The translations under genes were made by a program, and so were the position numbers. Below are positions 8,144-16,026 of a stretch of 64,000 nt of DNA, in pieces. Under the pieces are notes generated by a model that made no database searches, had not been told where the DNA came from, and was given only the letters and a program-made list of their open reading frames with translations. Source of the DNA: DASQWP01 sp050697555 (lineage in GTDB: Bacteria > Actinomycetota > Thermoleophilia > Gaiellales > Gaiellaceae); the NCBI GenBank assembly GCA_050697555.1, contig JBOHAD010000004.1, positions 1 to 64,000 of the forward strand. The letters are read 5' to 3'. How positions within the stretch are numbered: position 1 is the first letter of the stretch; each line of letters begins with the position of its first letter.

Positions 8144-9955
8144 TCAGGGCCGGGCGAGCGGCAGGCGGAGCGTGAACGTCGCGCCCGCGCCCGGCTCGGA
8201 CAAGACCTCGAGCGAGCCGCCGTGCGCCTCCGCGATCGAGCGGGCGATGAAGAGTCCCAGCCCCGCCCCGGGCTTCGCCTTGCCGCCCTGGTTCACCCGC
8301 CCGAACTTCTCGAAGATGAGCCGCTGCTCCTCCCGCGGGATGCCGGGGCCGTGGTCGCTGACGCTGACGGCGACGGCGCCGTCCTCGTTCGCCGCCGTCA
8401 CCTCGACCTCGTCGCCCGCCACGGTGTACTTGACCGCGTTGGAGAGCAGGTTCAGGAACAGCTGCCGCAGCCGCTCCCGGTCGCCCCGCACTGGCGGGAT
8501 GCGCGACACCACGCTCAGGCGCACGCCGACCTCCTCCTGGCCCAGGCGAACGACGTCCGACGCCTCGCGAACGAGCTCCTCGAGGTCGACCTGCCCGAAC
8601 GTGAACGGGAACGTGCCCGCCTCGATCCGCGACGTGTCGAGGACGTCGCCGATCAGCGTTGCGAGCCGCGCGGTCTCCCCCTCGATCAGCGCCAGGAACG
8701 ACTCTCGCTGATCCGGGGCGAGCTCGCGCCACCGCTGACGAAGGGTCTGCGCGCAGCCGATTACCGACGCCATCGGCGCACGCAGCTCGTGCGAGACGAG
8801 GGACACGAAGTCGGCGCGGAGGGCGGACAGGCGGCGGAGCTCCTCGGCCGCGTTCCGCTCCGCCTCGTAGACGCGAATGTTCTGGACGACGGTCGCCACC
8901 TGCCGCGCGAGGAGCGTCAGCATCTCCACCTCGTCTGCAGAGAAGCCGTCCACCTCGCGTCGGCAGACGGAGAGGATGCCGATCGTGCGATCGCCCGCCG
9001 CCAGTGGAGCGACGGCGCGGGAGCGGAGTCCGGCGGCCGCGAGCTCGGCCTCCTCCGGATAAGCGTCTTCCCCCTCCATGTCGCCACGAACGAGGGTCTG
9101 CCCGTCCGCGAGGACGTCCTCGAGGATGGAGCCCTTGATAGGCCGCGAGCTTCCGACCGGGAAGGGCCGCTCGGCCGACGGTCCCGCCACCGCCATCACC
9201 TCCGCCCGGTCGCCCGTCGCCAGCACGACGGCGAGACGCTCGAACTCGAAGATCCCCTTCATCTCGCGGACGAAGGCCCGGAACGCGTGCTCCTGGTCGA
9301 GCGAGGAGCCGAGGGCGCGCGAGGCCCGGTTCACCGCCTCGAGCTGGTCGGCGCGCCGCCCCAGCTGGTCGCGGAGTCCCTCCGCCTCGGCGGCCCGCAC
9401 ATCCGCGAACCCCGTCTCGCCGCGGAGCCGGCCGACGAGCCAGCCGACGATCAGCCCCATAAGCACCTGGATGCCGAAGGGAAGGGAGATGTACCTGGGG
9501 TCGAAGCCCGGCGGCGCGAACTGGTCGGCGCGCCACCATTCGGTCAGGGCGAGGAGCGGGAACGTGACGAAGGGCAGCGCGATCCCTCCGACGAGCCCGT
9601 AGCGCAGAGCGGCCTCGATGACCGCGAGGTAGAGGAGCCCGAGCGTCGGCGTCCCCGTCTCGAAGACGTAGACGAAGATGTAGGCGTAGATGATCCCCGT
9701 GTCGAAGCCGAGCGCCGCGAGCCCGACGGCGGACCGGGCCCGCTCCCCGAGCTCGAGGCGGGCGAGGACGAAGAACGTGAAGGCTCCCGCGGCCAGGACG
9801 CCGGTGGCCGCCCACGCCCAGGGCTTGTAGCCGGGCGGGTAGTCGTGGCTGATGAGGGCGACCTCGGCGATCGCCCAAGGCACCGCCAGCATCCGCACCC
9901 AGGCGATCCAGATCTCCGTCGAGCGACGACGCTCGAGCTCACGTCCCCTCGGCAT
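8144..9955 (-). CDS. membrane sensor histidine kinase with GAF domain (orphan)
   Basis: A 603-aa kinase. The order is five to six transmembrane helices in the first about 190 residues, a short coiled linker, a GAF sensor domain at about 215-365 (LGSSLDQEHAFRAFVREM; APLAAGDRTIGILSVCRR), HisKA with the phospho-acceptor His near residue 389 (VSHELRAPMASVIG), and HATPase_c with the N box LNLLSNAVKYT, G1 box DHGPGIP and G2 box GAGLGLFIARS. It autophosphorylates in response to an unknown signal and passes phosphate to a response regulator, none of which is adjacent. ATG 9955 has GGGAG 4 nt upstream and overlaps the 3' end of queG by 17 nt, so the two are co-transcribed and probably translationally coupled. 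Confidence 0.9.
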   Translation of the reverse strand: MPRGRELERRRSTEIWIAWVRMLAVPWAIAEVALISHDYPPGYKPWAWAATGVLAAGAFTFFVLARLELGERARSAVGLAALGFDTGIIYAYIFVYVFETGTPTLGLLYLAVIEAALRYGLVGGIALPFVTFPLLALTEWWRADQFAPPGFDPRYISLPFGIQVLMGLIVGWLVGRLRGETGFADVRAAEAEGLRDQLGRRADQLEAVNRASRALGSSLDQEHAFRAFVREMKGIFEFERLAVVLATGDRAEVMAVAGPSAERPFPVGSSRPIKGSILEDVLADGQTLVRGDMEGEDAYPEEAELAAAGLRSRAVAPLAAGDRTIGILSVCRREVDGFSADEVEMLTLLARQVATVVQNIRVYEAERNAAEELRRLSALRADFVSLVSHELRAPMASVIGCAQTLRQRWRELAPDQRESFLALIEGETARLATLIGDVLDTSRIEAGTFPFTFGQVDLEELVREASDVVRLGQEEVGVRLSVVSRIPPVRGDRERLRQLFLNLLSNAVKYTVAGDEVEVTAANEDGAVAVSVSDHGPGIPREEQRLIFEKFGRVNQGGKAKPGAGLGLFIARSIAEAHGGSLEVLSEPGAGATFTLRLPLARP

Positions 9956-10952
9956 CGTCTCCCTCGAGGCGCGCGAGCGCCCATTCGGCGTGCTCGCGCA
10001 ACAGCGGGTCACCTTCGTCCACGTACGGACGTACGGCGTCAACGAGCTCCGGATCACCCGAGTTCCCGGCCGCGACGAGCGCGTTCCGACGCAGGTAGCG
10101 GGCGTCGTTGCGCGGGAAGTAGAGGCGGTCGTAGCGGGCCGCGAGCTCGTCGTCGGGCGCCTCGAGCCAGGCGCGGAGAGAGACGACCGGCTCGGCCTCC
10201 GGCGAGGGCTCCGCGTGCGCGCGGCGCTTCTCGACCCCCCGGTTCCACGGACAGACGTCCTGGCAGATGTCACACCCGTAGACCTGCGTCCCAAGCTCCT
10301 CGCGGTACTCCTCCGGGATCGGCTCGGGCGACTGCGTCCAGTAGGAGAGGCAGCGCGTGGAGTCGACCACGCCCGGCTCGTCGAGAGCGCCGGTCGGGCA
10401 GGCCTCGATGCAGAGCGTGCAGGAGCCGCAGTCGAGCTCGAGCGGCCCGTCGGGCTCGATCTCGACGTCGGTCACGAGCGTCCCCAGCACGACCCAGGAG
10501 CCGAAGCGGCGCGTGATCAGGAGCGTGTTCTTGCCGTAGAAGCCGACGCCGGCACGCGCGGCGCCCTCGCGGTCGACGTGCTGGTTCGCATCCACGAGCA
10601 CGCGGTACTTCCCCCCGAGCCGTCGCCCAAGCGCGTCCAGCTTCTCTCGAAGCTCGCTGTAGTGGTCGGCCCACGAATAGCGTGGGAGCTTCCCTTCTCC
10701 GCTCCCGGGCGAAGGCCCGGGAGCGAAATAGCAAAGCGCGGCCGAGACCACGGTGCGGGCGCCTGGAAGCAGCGTCTCGGGATGACAGGAGACCTCCGGC
10801 TGCGCCATGGTGAAGCGCATGTCCGCGAAGAGGCCGCGTGCGCGACGCTCGCGGATGTGGCGCTCGGTCTCCTCGTAGGCCTCGGCCGGGGCCGCGCCGA
10901 CGACGTCGATCCCCAGCTCCTCGGCCAGCCGCGTGAGCTCGGCGCTCGTCAT
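9939..10952 (-). CDS. queG: epoxyqueuosine reductase
   Basis: A 337-aa iron-sulfur, cobalamin-dependent enzyme that reduces epoxyqueuosine to queuosine in the wobble position of GUN-decoding tRNAs (cytosolic). Two ferredoxin-like 4Fe-4S sites are visible: CGSCTLCIEACPTGA and CDICQDVCPWNR, preceded by the ARAGVGFYGKNTLLI segment characteristic of QueG. The C-terminal about 70 residues contain HEAT-like repeats (RYLRRNALVAAGNSG, LREHAEWALARLEG). ATG 10952 lies 9 nt after TACCGT (10967-10962). It is divergent from a quinone oxidoreductase only 46 bp away and is followed by the histidine kinase in the same operon. Confidence 0.93.
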   Translation of the reverse strand: MTSAELTRLAEELGIDVVGAAPAEAYEETERHIRERRARGLFADMRFTMAQPEVSCHPETLLPGARTVVSAALCYFAPGPSPGSGEGKLPRYSWADHYSELREKLDALGRRLGGKYRVLVDANQHVDREGAARAGVGFYGKNTLLITRRFGSWVVLGTLVTDVEIEPDGPLELDCGSCTLCIEACPTGALDEPGVVDSTRCLSYWTQSPEPIPEEYREELGTQVYGCDICQDVCPWNRGVEKRRAHAEPSPEAEPVVSLRAWLEAPDDELAARYDRLYFPRNDARYLRRNALVAAGNSGDPELVDAVRPYVDEGDPLLREHAEWALARLEGDDAEGT

Positions 10953-10998
10953 CTCGAATCCACGGTAGCACCGGGGTTTGCGGGGTAGGATGGGCGCC

Positions 10999-11982
10999 TT
11001 GAAAGCGGTGCGCATCCACGAGGACGGCGGGCCCGAGGTCCTCCGCTACGAGGACGTCGAGGATCCCGCGCCCCGGCCCGGCGAGGTGCTGATCGGTCTT
11101 CGGGCCGCCTCGCTCAACCACCTCGATCTCTGGCTGCGACGTGGCCTGCCCTCGGTGCCGAAGCCGCGCATCCTGGGCGCGGACGGCGCCGGCGTCGTCG
11201 TCGCGGTCGGCGAGGGCACGAACCGCTTCGCGGAGGGCGACCAGGTCGTCCTCAACCCCGGCCTCGACGAGGGCGCCCGGATCGTCGGGGAGCACATGGA
11301 CGGCACGCACGCGGAGCTGATCGCCCTTCCGGCCGAGTACGTCTACCCGCTCCCGGAGGGGGTTTCCTTCGAGGAGGCCGCCGCGTTCCCGCTCGTCTTC
11401 GAGACCGTCTACCGGATGCTCGTCACGCGCGCCGGGCTGCGAGAGGGCGAATGGGTGCTCGTCTGGGGGGTCGGCGGCGGCATCGGGACGGCGTCGCTCC
11501 AGATCGCCAAGGCGCTCGGCGCCCGCGTGGTCGCCACGTCCGGGAGCGACGAGAAGCTCACACGGGCGCGCGCCCTCGGAGCCGACGCCGTCGTCAACCA
11601 CGCGGGCGAGGACGTGGCCGACGCCGTCCGGCAGGCCACGGGCGGCCACGGGGCCGACGTCGTCGTCGAGCACGTCGGGGAGGCGACCTGGAAGACCTCT
11701 CTCCAGGTGGCGGCGCCCGGCGCCCGGATCGCCGTCTGCGGCGCGACGAGCGGCCCGAACCCGCCGGCCAACCTCCACCGCATCTGGTGGAAGCAGCTCA
11801 CGATCCTCGGCTCGACGATGGGAACGCGGGCCGACTTCGAGGGCGCCTACGAGCTGGTGGCGAGCGGGCGGGCGAAGCCGATCGTCGACCGGATCTTCCC
11901 GCTCGCGGAGGCCGCCGACGCGCACCGGTACCTGGAGGAAGGCCGCCAGCTCGGCAAGGTCGTCCTCAGGATCCCACAGTAG
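10999..11982 (+). CDS. zinc-free medium-chain dehydrogenase (quinone oxidoreductase-like)
   Basis: A 327-aa MDR-superfamily oxidoreductase. The GroES-like N-terminal half (GEVLIGLRAASLNHLDLWL) lacks the catalytic-zinc Cys of alcohol dehydrogenases, which places it with quinone oxidoreductase-like enzymes. The cofactor fold is VWGVGGGIGTASLQIAKALG, which suggests NADPH. It transfers hydride to a quinone or enone; the substrate is unknown. TTG 10999 follows TAGGAT (10986-10991) by exactly 7 nt, pointing to a leaderless transcript; ATG 10990 is an alternative. Its 3' end overlaps the convergent AhpD-like gene by 17 bp. Confidence 0.85.
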   Translation: MKAVRIHEDGGPEVLRYEDVEDPAPRPGEVLIGLRAASLNHLDLWLRRGLPSVPKPRILGADGAGVVVAVGEGTNRFAEGDQVVLNPGLDEGARIVGEHMDGTHAELIALPAEYVYPLPEGVSFEEAAAFPLVFETVYRMLVTRAGLREGEWVLVWGVGGGIGTASLQIAKALGARVVATSGSDEKLTRARALGADAVVNHAGEDVADAVRQATGGHGADVVVEHVGEATWKTSLQVAAPGARIAVCGATSGPNPPANLHRIWWKQLTILGSTMGTRADFEGAYELVASGRAKPIVDRIFPLAEAADAHRYLEEGRQLGKVVLRIPQ

Positions 11983-12499
11983 GCGCCGAGGCCCATTCGG
12001 GCTCGTCGTCCACGCCGACCGCGTTGACGACGCGGTTCACATGGTTGAAGAAGGCGACGACCTGGATCGCATCGCTGATCGCAGCGTCCGAGAGGCCGTG
12101 GCTGCGAAGCGTTTCCACATCCTGGCCGCTCATGTCCGCGGGCGAGCGGGTGAGCTTCTCCGCGAAGACGCCGAGCGCGCGGCGCCGCGCATCGAGCTCT
12201 TCGGGCCCGCCCAGGTCGCGCAGCATCTCTTCGTGCGCACGCAGCGAGTAGCGGGCGCCGTTCGCCCTCGAGACGACGACGGCGAGCAGTTCGCGGTCGA
12301 TGCGGTCGAGCTCCGACTCTTCGAAGTTGATCGCCCGGTTGAGCGCCAGGAACGGGGAGAGGACCCGCGGGCTCAGGCTCATGCCCTTGAGGATGTTCAT
12401 CACCTTGCCGGCACGGGCCCTGGCCGCCTCGTACTCGCGCCGGAGCTCCCCCGTCGCCTCCCCCTCGTCGATGAGGCGCAGATAGGGCGAAGCGGTTAC
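11966..12499 (-). CDS. carboxymuconolactone decarboxylase/AhpD-like protein without the catalytic cysteines; proposed GTA start
   Basis: A 177-aa AhpD/peroxidase-related fold. Similarity appears to begin at TASPYLRLIDEGEATGELRR and continues through PRVLSPFLALNRAI to SRANGARYSLRAH and ending HVNRVVNAVGVD. In active members the last motif is NGCxYCxxxH; here both cysteines are replaced (Ala and Ser), so classical peroxidase chemistry is unlikely. No ATG, GTG or TTG precedes the conserved N-terminus. The codon at the right place is GTA (12499-12497), which overlaps the TAA stop of the upstream SufT-like gene as GTAA. A GTG at 12403 would discard about 32 conserved-looking residues. The family call is firm, the start is inferred. 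Confidence 0.7.
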   Translation of the reverse strand, partial: VTASPYLRLIDEGEATGELRREYEAARARAGKVMNILKGMSLSPRVLSPFLALNRAINFEESELDRIDRELLAVVVSRANGARYSLRAHEEMLRDLGGPEELDARRRALGVFAEKLTRSPADMSGQDVETLRSHGLSDAAISDAIQVVAFFNHVNRVVNAVGVDDEPEWASAPTVGS

Positions 12500-12795
12500 C
12501 CGAAGCCGAGGATGAACTTGGCGTCGTCGGACATCTTCTCGGGCGTCCAGGGCGGGTCCCAGGTGAGCTCCGCCTCGACCTCCTCGACGCCCTCCATGCC
12601 CTCGACGGTCTCCCTGATCTGCTGCTCGATCATCGGCCCGACCGGGCAGCCCATGGAGGTGAGCGTGAAGGTGACGTGCACCTTCGAGTCCTCGACATCA
12701 GCGTCGTAGAGGAGCCCCAGCTCGACGATGTCCATGCCGAGCTCCGGGTCCTCGACGACCCGGAGCGCCTCGAAGACGTCTTCGCGCGTAGGCAT
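12496..12795 (-). CDS. MIP18/SufT-family iron-sulfur assembly protein (DUF59)
   Basis: A 99-aa DUF59 protein that assists Fe-S cluster assembly or delivery. The diagnostic features are VVEDPELGMDIVELGLLYD near the start, the TSMGCPVGPMI motif with the conserved Cys, and the LTWDPPWTPEKMS ending. The start ATG 12795 has GGAGG directly in front and TAAGCT (12807-12802) 6 nt upstream, fitting a leaderless or very short-leader message. Its TAA stop overlaps the probable GTA start of the AhpD-like gene, so the two are translationally coupled. SufT-like proteins normally accompany suf genes, which are not in this window. Confidence 0.88.
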   Translation of the reverse strand: MPTREDVFEALRVVEDPELGMDIVELGLLYDADVEDSKVHVTFTLTSMGCPVGPMIEQQIRETVEGMEGVEEVEAELTWDPPWTPEKMSDDAKFILGFG

Positions 12796-12842
12796 GCCTC
12801 CAGCTTAGATGCTCGGCCGGTGATTGGCATGCGGGTCGAGGA

Positions 12843-13817
12843 TCAGCCGAGCAAGCGCACTTCCTCGCGCCGCTCCCGGGCGAAGAAGTGGATCCCGTCG
12901 ACGAAGCGTACCCAGTTGTGGCGCGTGCACATGACGATCGAATGCGTGCGCGCGCTGTCCGCGAAATAGCGGACTCCGCGCAGCAGATCGCCGTTCGTGA
13001 CGCCCGTCGCCGCCACGATCACCTCGCCCGGCGCGAGCTCGTCGGTGGTGAAGACCTTGTAGACGTCGTCGATGCCGTGCTCGGCGGCCTGCTCGATCTC
13101 GCCGCGGGTCGTCGGCCAGAGCTGGGCCTGGAGCTCCCCGCCCAGGCAGCGGAGGGCCGCCGCCGCGAGCACGGCCTGGCGGGCTCCCCCGATGCCGACG
13201 GCGAAGTGGTCGTTCGTCCCCCGGATCGCCGCCGAGATCGAGGCGGTCACGTCGCCGTCCTGGATCAGCTTGATCCGCGACCCGCCGGCGCGGATCTCCT
13301 CGATGAGGTCGTGGTGGCGCGGCCGGTCCAGGACGATCGTCGTGATGTCCTCCGGATTGCGGCCGAAGGCGTCCGCGATGGCGCGGATGTTGTCCGCCAC
13401 GGGCCGGTTGAGGTCGATCTTGCCGCGGGCGACGGGACCGACGGCCATCTTCCGCATGTACATGGGCGGCAGGCGCGGGAAGCTCCCCGCCTCGCCCACG
13501 GCGATCATCGCCATCGCGCCATAGTCCCCGCGGGCGACGACGCTTCGGCCTTCGAGCGGGTCGACGGCGAGGTCGACGTCGGTCCCGCCGCTGCCGACGA
13601 CCGTTTCGAGAGCGAGCGGGTCGTCCGCCTCGTCCCCTCCGACGACGATCCGCCCGCCGATCGGAAGCTCTGCGAGCGCGTCGCGCATCGCCGTCGAGGC
13701 CGACTCTTCCGCCCCGCGCACGTCGCCTCGACCGAGCCAGCGGGCGCTCGCCAGCGCCGCGCGCTCGGTCGCGCCGGCGTACGCCACGCAGTTGCAGGGC
13801 CGCTCGAGCGACGTCAC
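12843..13817 (-). CDS. divergent class II fructose-1,6-bisphosphatase (GlpX) paralogue of the cyclic-2,3-DPG operon
   Basis: A 324-aa GlpX-fold phosphatase, last gene of a four-gene operon. Conserved signatures are altered compared with the canonical GlpX at 30.8-31.8 kb: GRGDK becomes GRGDV, IGEGE becomes VGGDE and VDPLEGT becomes VDPLEGR, while VDLAVDPLEG, LIQDGDV and VAATGVTNGDLLRGVRYF remain. It therefore probably still binds metal and a phospho-sugar or phospho-acid, but substrate choice may differ. GTG 13817 overlaps the TGA of the 2-phosphoglycerate kinase gene (GTGA), which means tight coupling. The context suggests either regenerating hexose phosphates or dephosphorylating a phosphoglycerate derivative. 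The family is certain, the substrate is not. Confidence 0.8.
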   Translation of the reverse strand: MTSLERPCNCVAYAGATERAALASARWLGRGDVRGAEESASTAMRDALAELPIGGRIVVGGDEADDPLALETVVGSGGTDVDLAVDPLEGRSVVARGDYGAMAMIAVGEAGSFPRLPPMYMRKMAVGPVARGKIDLNRPVADNIRAIADAFGRNPEDITTIVLDRPRHHDLIEEIRAGGSRIKLIQDGDVTASISAAIRGTNDHFAVGIGGARQAVLAAAALRCLGGELQAQLWPTTRGEIEQAAEHGIDDVYKVFTTDELAPGEVIVAATGVTNGDLLRGVRYFADSARTHSIVMCTRHNWVRFVDGIHFFARERREEVRLLG

Positions 13818-14740
13818 GAGCGCGTCTGGTCCTGCGCCCGCTCGACCTCGCCGAGCACGAGGTTGATCACCTCGTCGACCGCGCTCTCCATGCGCGTGTT
13901 CTCGACGACGGGGACACGCGCCCGCTCGGCCCGGTCGACCAGGTAGTCCTGGATCCTCCGGATGTCCGGGAGCGCGCCGAGGTACTTCTCCATCGGGCGC
14001 AAGCCGTTCGACGTCGAATCGCGGATCCAGAAGTGGCGGGCGTGCTCGTCCTCGTCCTCGATGACCAGGAGGCACTGGCAGACGACGGCGCCGTCGTAGG
14101 AGCGCGGGAGCGCCCCGGGGACGAGGTGCACGCCCTCGAGCGCGAGCGAGTGGCCCTCCTCCAGCGCCCGCCCGATCACCGCGCGGACGCCGACGAGCAC
14201 GTTGCGCGTCTGCTCGAGAAAGCCCAGGAGCGCGGGATTGGCGTCCTCCCCCTCCGGCACCTCGACGGCCGGGCCCGCCTCGAAGCTCGAGTGGTGGATC
14301 GAAGGCATGAACTGACGCGAGAAGAAGGCGCGCATCGTCTGCCGGACGATGTCCGTCGAGGTGACGCGTGTGACGCCGAGGCGGTGCGCGACCTCGGTCA
14401 CGACCGTCGACTTCCCGGTGCCGGTAGCCCCGCCGATGAGCAAGACGAGCGGCAGGTCGAGCTCACGCAGCGCCTGGAGGCGCCGGAGCGTCCGGACGGG
14501 GCCCTCGCCCTCGTGCTGCGCGACGACCTCGGCGGCGACGTCGAACACCCGCTCGGCGCTCGCCGACCCTCGCTCCCGGCCCCGCCGCAGCTCCCGCTCG
14601 ATCATGCGCGCGAGCTCGTAGGCGCGCTCGGGCCCCAGGCCCGTCGCCATCAGCGTCCGCGCCATCAAGCCCTTGGAGTACGGAAGCGTCGCCTCGGAGG
14701 AGACGACGGCCTCGGGCGGGCGCCTGTCGCCGCTGCTCAT
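13814..14740 (-). CDS. 2-phosphoglycerate kinase (ATP-cone plus P-loop kinase)
   Basis: A 308-aa enzyme phosphorylating 2-phosphoglycerate to 2,3-bisphosphoglycerate, the first step of cyclic 2,3-diphosphoglycerate synthesis described in methanogens. The N-terminal about 90 residues form an ATP-cone-like regulatory domain (LPYSKGLMARTLMATGLG, ELARMIEREL). The kinase domain carries Walker A GGATGTGKST near residue 103, VTSTDIVRQTMRAFF, and HSLALEGVHLVPG. The start ATG 14740 overlaps the TGA of the cyclase gene (ATGA) and its own stop overlaps the GlpX paralogue (GTGA). Adjacency to the cyclic-2,3-DPG synthetase strongly supports the assignment over other P-loop kinases. Confidence 0.88.
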   Translation of the reverse strand: MSSGDRRPPEAVVSSEATLPYSKGLMARTLMATGLGPERAYELARMIERELRRGRERGSASAERVFDVAAEVVAQHEGEGPVRTLRRLQALRELDLPLVLLIGGATGTGKSTVVTEVAHRLGVTRVTSTDIVRQTMRAFFSRQFMPSIHHSSFEAGPAVEVPEGEDANPALLGFLEQTRNVLVGVRAVIGRALEEGHSLALEGVHLVPGALPRSYDGAVVCQCLLVIEDEDEHARHFWIRDSTSNGLRPMEKYLGALPDIRRIQDYLVDRAERARVPVVENTRMESAVDEVINLVLGEVERAQDQTRS

Positions 14741-16026
14741 ACGACCACCCTCTCCGCGACGGCCGCGTCGGCGAGCGCCTGGATCTGGCCGTCGAGATCC
14801 GCCTCGCCCGCCAGGGGGAGCACTTCGTTGTCGGCAAAGACAACGGGAATCTCGCGCTCCGCAGCAGCCTCGGCGACGACGTCGATCGCGGCCGCCTTGA
14901 TCTCGACGAGGTAGGCATCCGCCTCGCGAGCCGCGGACGACTCGAGCTCGGCGCGCAGCTCCTCCCGCCGCGCGAGGCTTCCGGAGAGCAGCGTCACGTG
15001 AGCGTCGTGCTCACGCTCGAGATGCTCGCGCAGGCGCTCGTGGATCGCTTCCGGCGCCGTGGTGAAGACGGCGACCCGCCGGCCGTCGACGGCCTCGACC
15101 GGCCGCATGCGGAGGACGGTGGCGAGCACCGGAATGTCGGTGACTTCGGCGACGGCGCCGCGAAGCGCCTCCACTCCCTCGGGGGTCGCCAGGGGCTCCT
15201 CGCACATGGTCAGGAGCACCAGATCCGAGATGAGAAGACGGTAAGCGCCCAGGTAGCCGGCGACGAGCTCGGGGTCCTGGTGCGCGCCTGCGACGAGGAT
15301 CCGGCGCGCAGCCTCGACGGGAGGCACGGCCGCGCCGCTCCCTTCCAGGAGCACGAGGTCGGGCTCGAGGGAAGCGGCGAGGCGCGCCGCCTCCTCGACG
15401 TTGGAGAAGAACGGCCGCCCGGCGAGGCCGCCGCCGCAGCGGCGGGCCCCCACGGTGACGACGCCGGCTAGCGCGGCGTCCTCGAGATAGTCCGACGCCG
15501 CGTGCGAGCCCCCGCGCGAGAGGGCCAGCAGGTCGTCGACCGTCGGCGAGGCCTCCATCACCACGGGTTCGGACGGCCCGCCGCGGCCCATGGCCACGAC
15601 GACGACGTCCCGGGTGCGGGCGAGCAGGCGGGCCACGTGCCCCGCGACCGCCGTCTTGCCCACACGCTTCCCCGAGCCGATCACCGCGAGCGCGGGCACG
15701 TCGATGGGCGTGAACGCCACCGGCTCGAAGCGGAAATCCGCGCCTTCGTACGGGAGCCCGGCGGCGAGCGTCGCCGAGGCGAGGCGGAAGCGCGTACGCG
15801 CATCGACGACCGGCTCGTCGGAGAGATCGACGACGACGTCCGCACCGGCCGCCTCCAGCCCCTCGGCGAGATCGGCGTGGAGCGGCACCCCGTAGTCGGG
15901 CGGCCCGCGCAGCTTCTCCCCGCCGCCGAGCAGGACCGCGCCGACGACCTCGTGGGAGAGCTCCGCAAACGCGGCGCGCACGACGTCGGGGTAGTGCTCG
16001 CCGTCGACGAGGGCCAGGGCTCTCAC
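14737..16026 (-). CDS. cpgS: cyclic 2,3-diphosphoglycerate synthetase
   Basis: A 429-aa enzyme that closes 2,3-bisphosphoglycerate into cyclic 2,3-diphosphoglycerate using ATP, the size being close to archaeal synthetases. Recognisable features are ALVDGEHYPDVVRAAFAEL at the start, VVGAVLLGGGEKL, the P-loop-like VIGSGKRVGKTAVAGHVARL in the middle, LVLLEGSGAAVPPVEA and VFADNEVLPLAGEADLDGQI at the end. GTG 16026 overlaps the TGA of the upstream phosphoesterase (GTGA); its own stop overlaps the kinase start (ATGA). The product is known as an osmolyte, phosphate store and thermoprotectant in methanogens; in this bacterium its role is inferred. This gene anchors the operon. Confidence 0.87.
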   Translation of the reverse strand: MRALALVDGEHYPDVVRAAFAELSHEVVGAVLLGGGEKLRGPPDYGVPLHADLAEGLEAAGADVVVDLSDEPVVDARTRFRLASATLAAGLPYEGADFRFEPVAFTPIDVPALAVIGSGKRVGKTAVAGHVARLLARTRDVVVVAMGRGGPSEPVVMEASPTVDDLLALSRGGSHAASDYLEDAALAGVVTVGARRCGGGLAGRPFFSNVEEAARLAASLEPDLVLLEGSGAAVPPVEAARRILVAGAHQDPELVAGYLGAYRLLISDLVLLTMCEEPLATPEGVEALRGAVAEVTDIPVLATVLRMRPVEAVDGRRVAVFTTAPEAIHERLREHLEREHDAHVTLLSGSLARREELRAELESSAAREADAYLVEIKAAAIDVVAEAAAEREIPVVFADNEVLPLAGEADLDGQIQALADAAVAERVVV

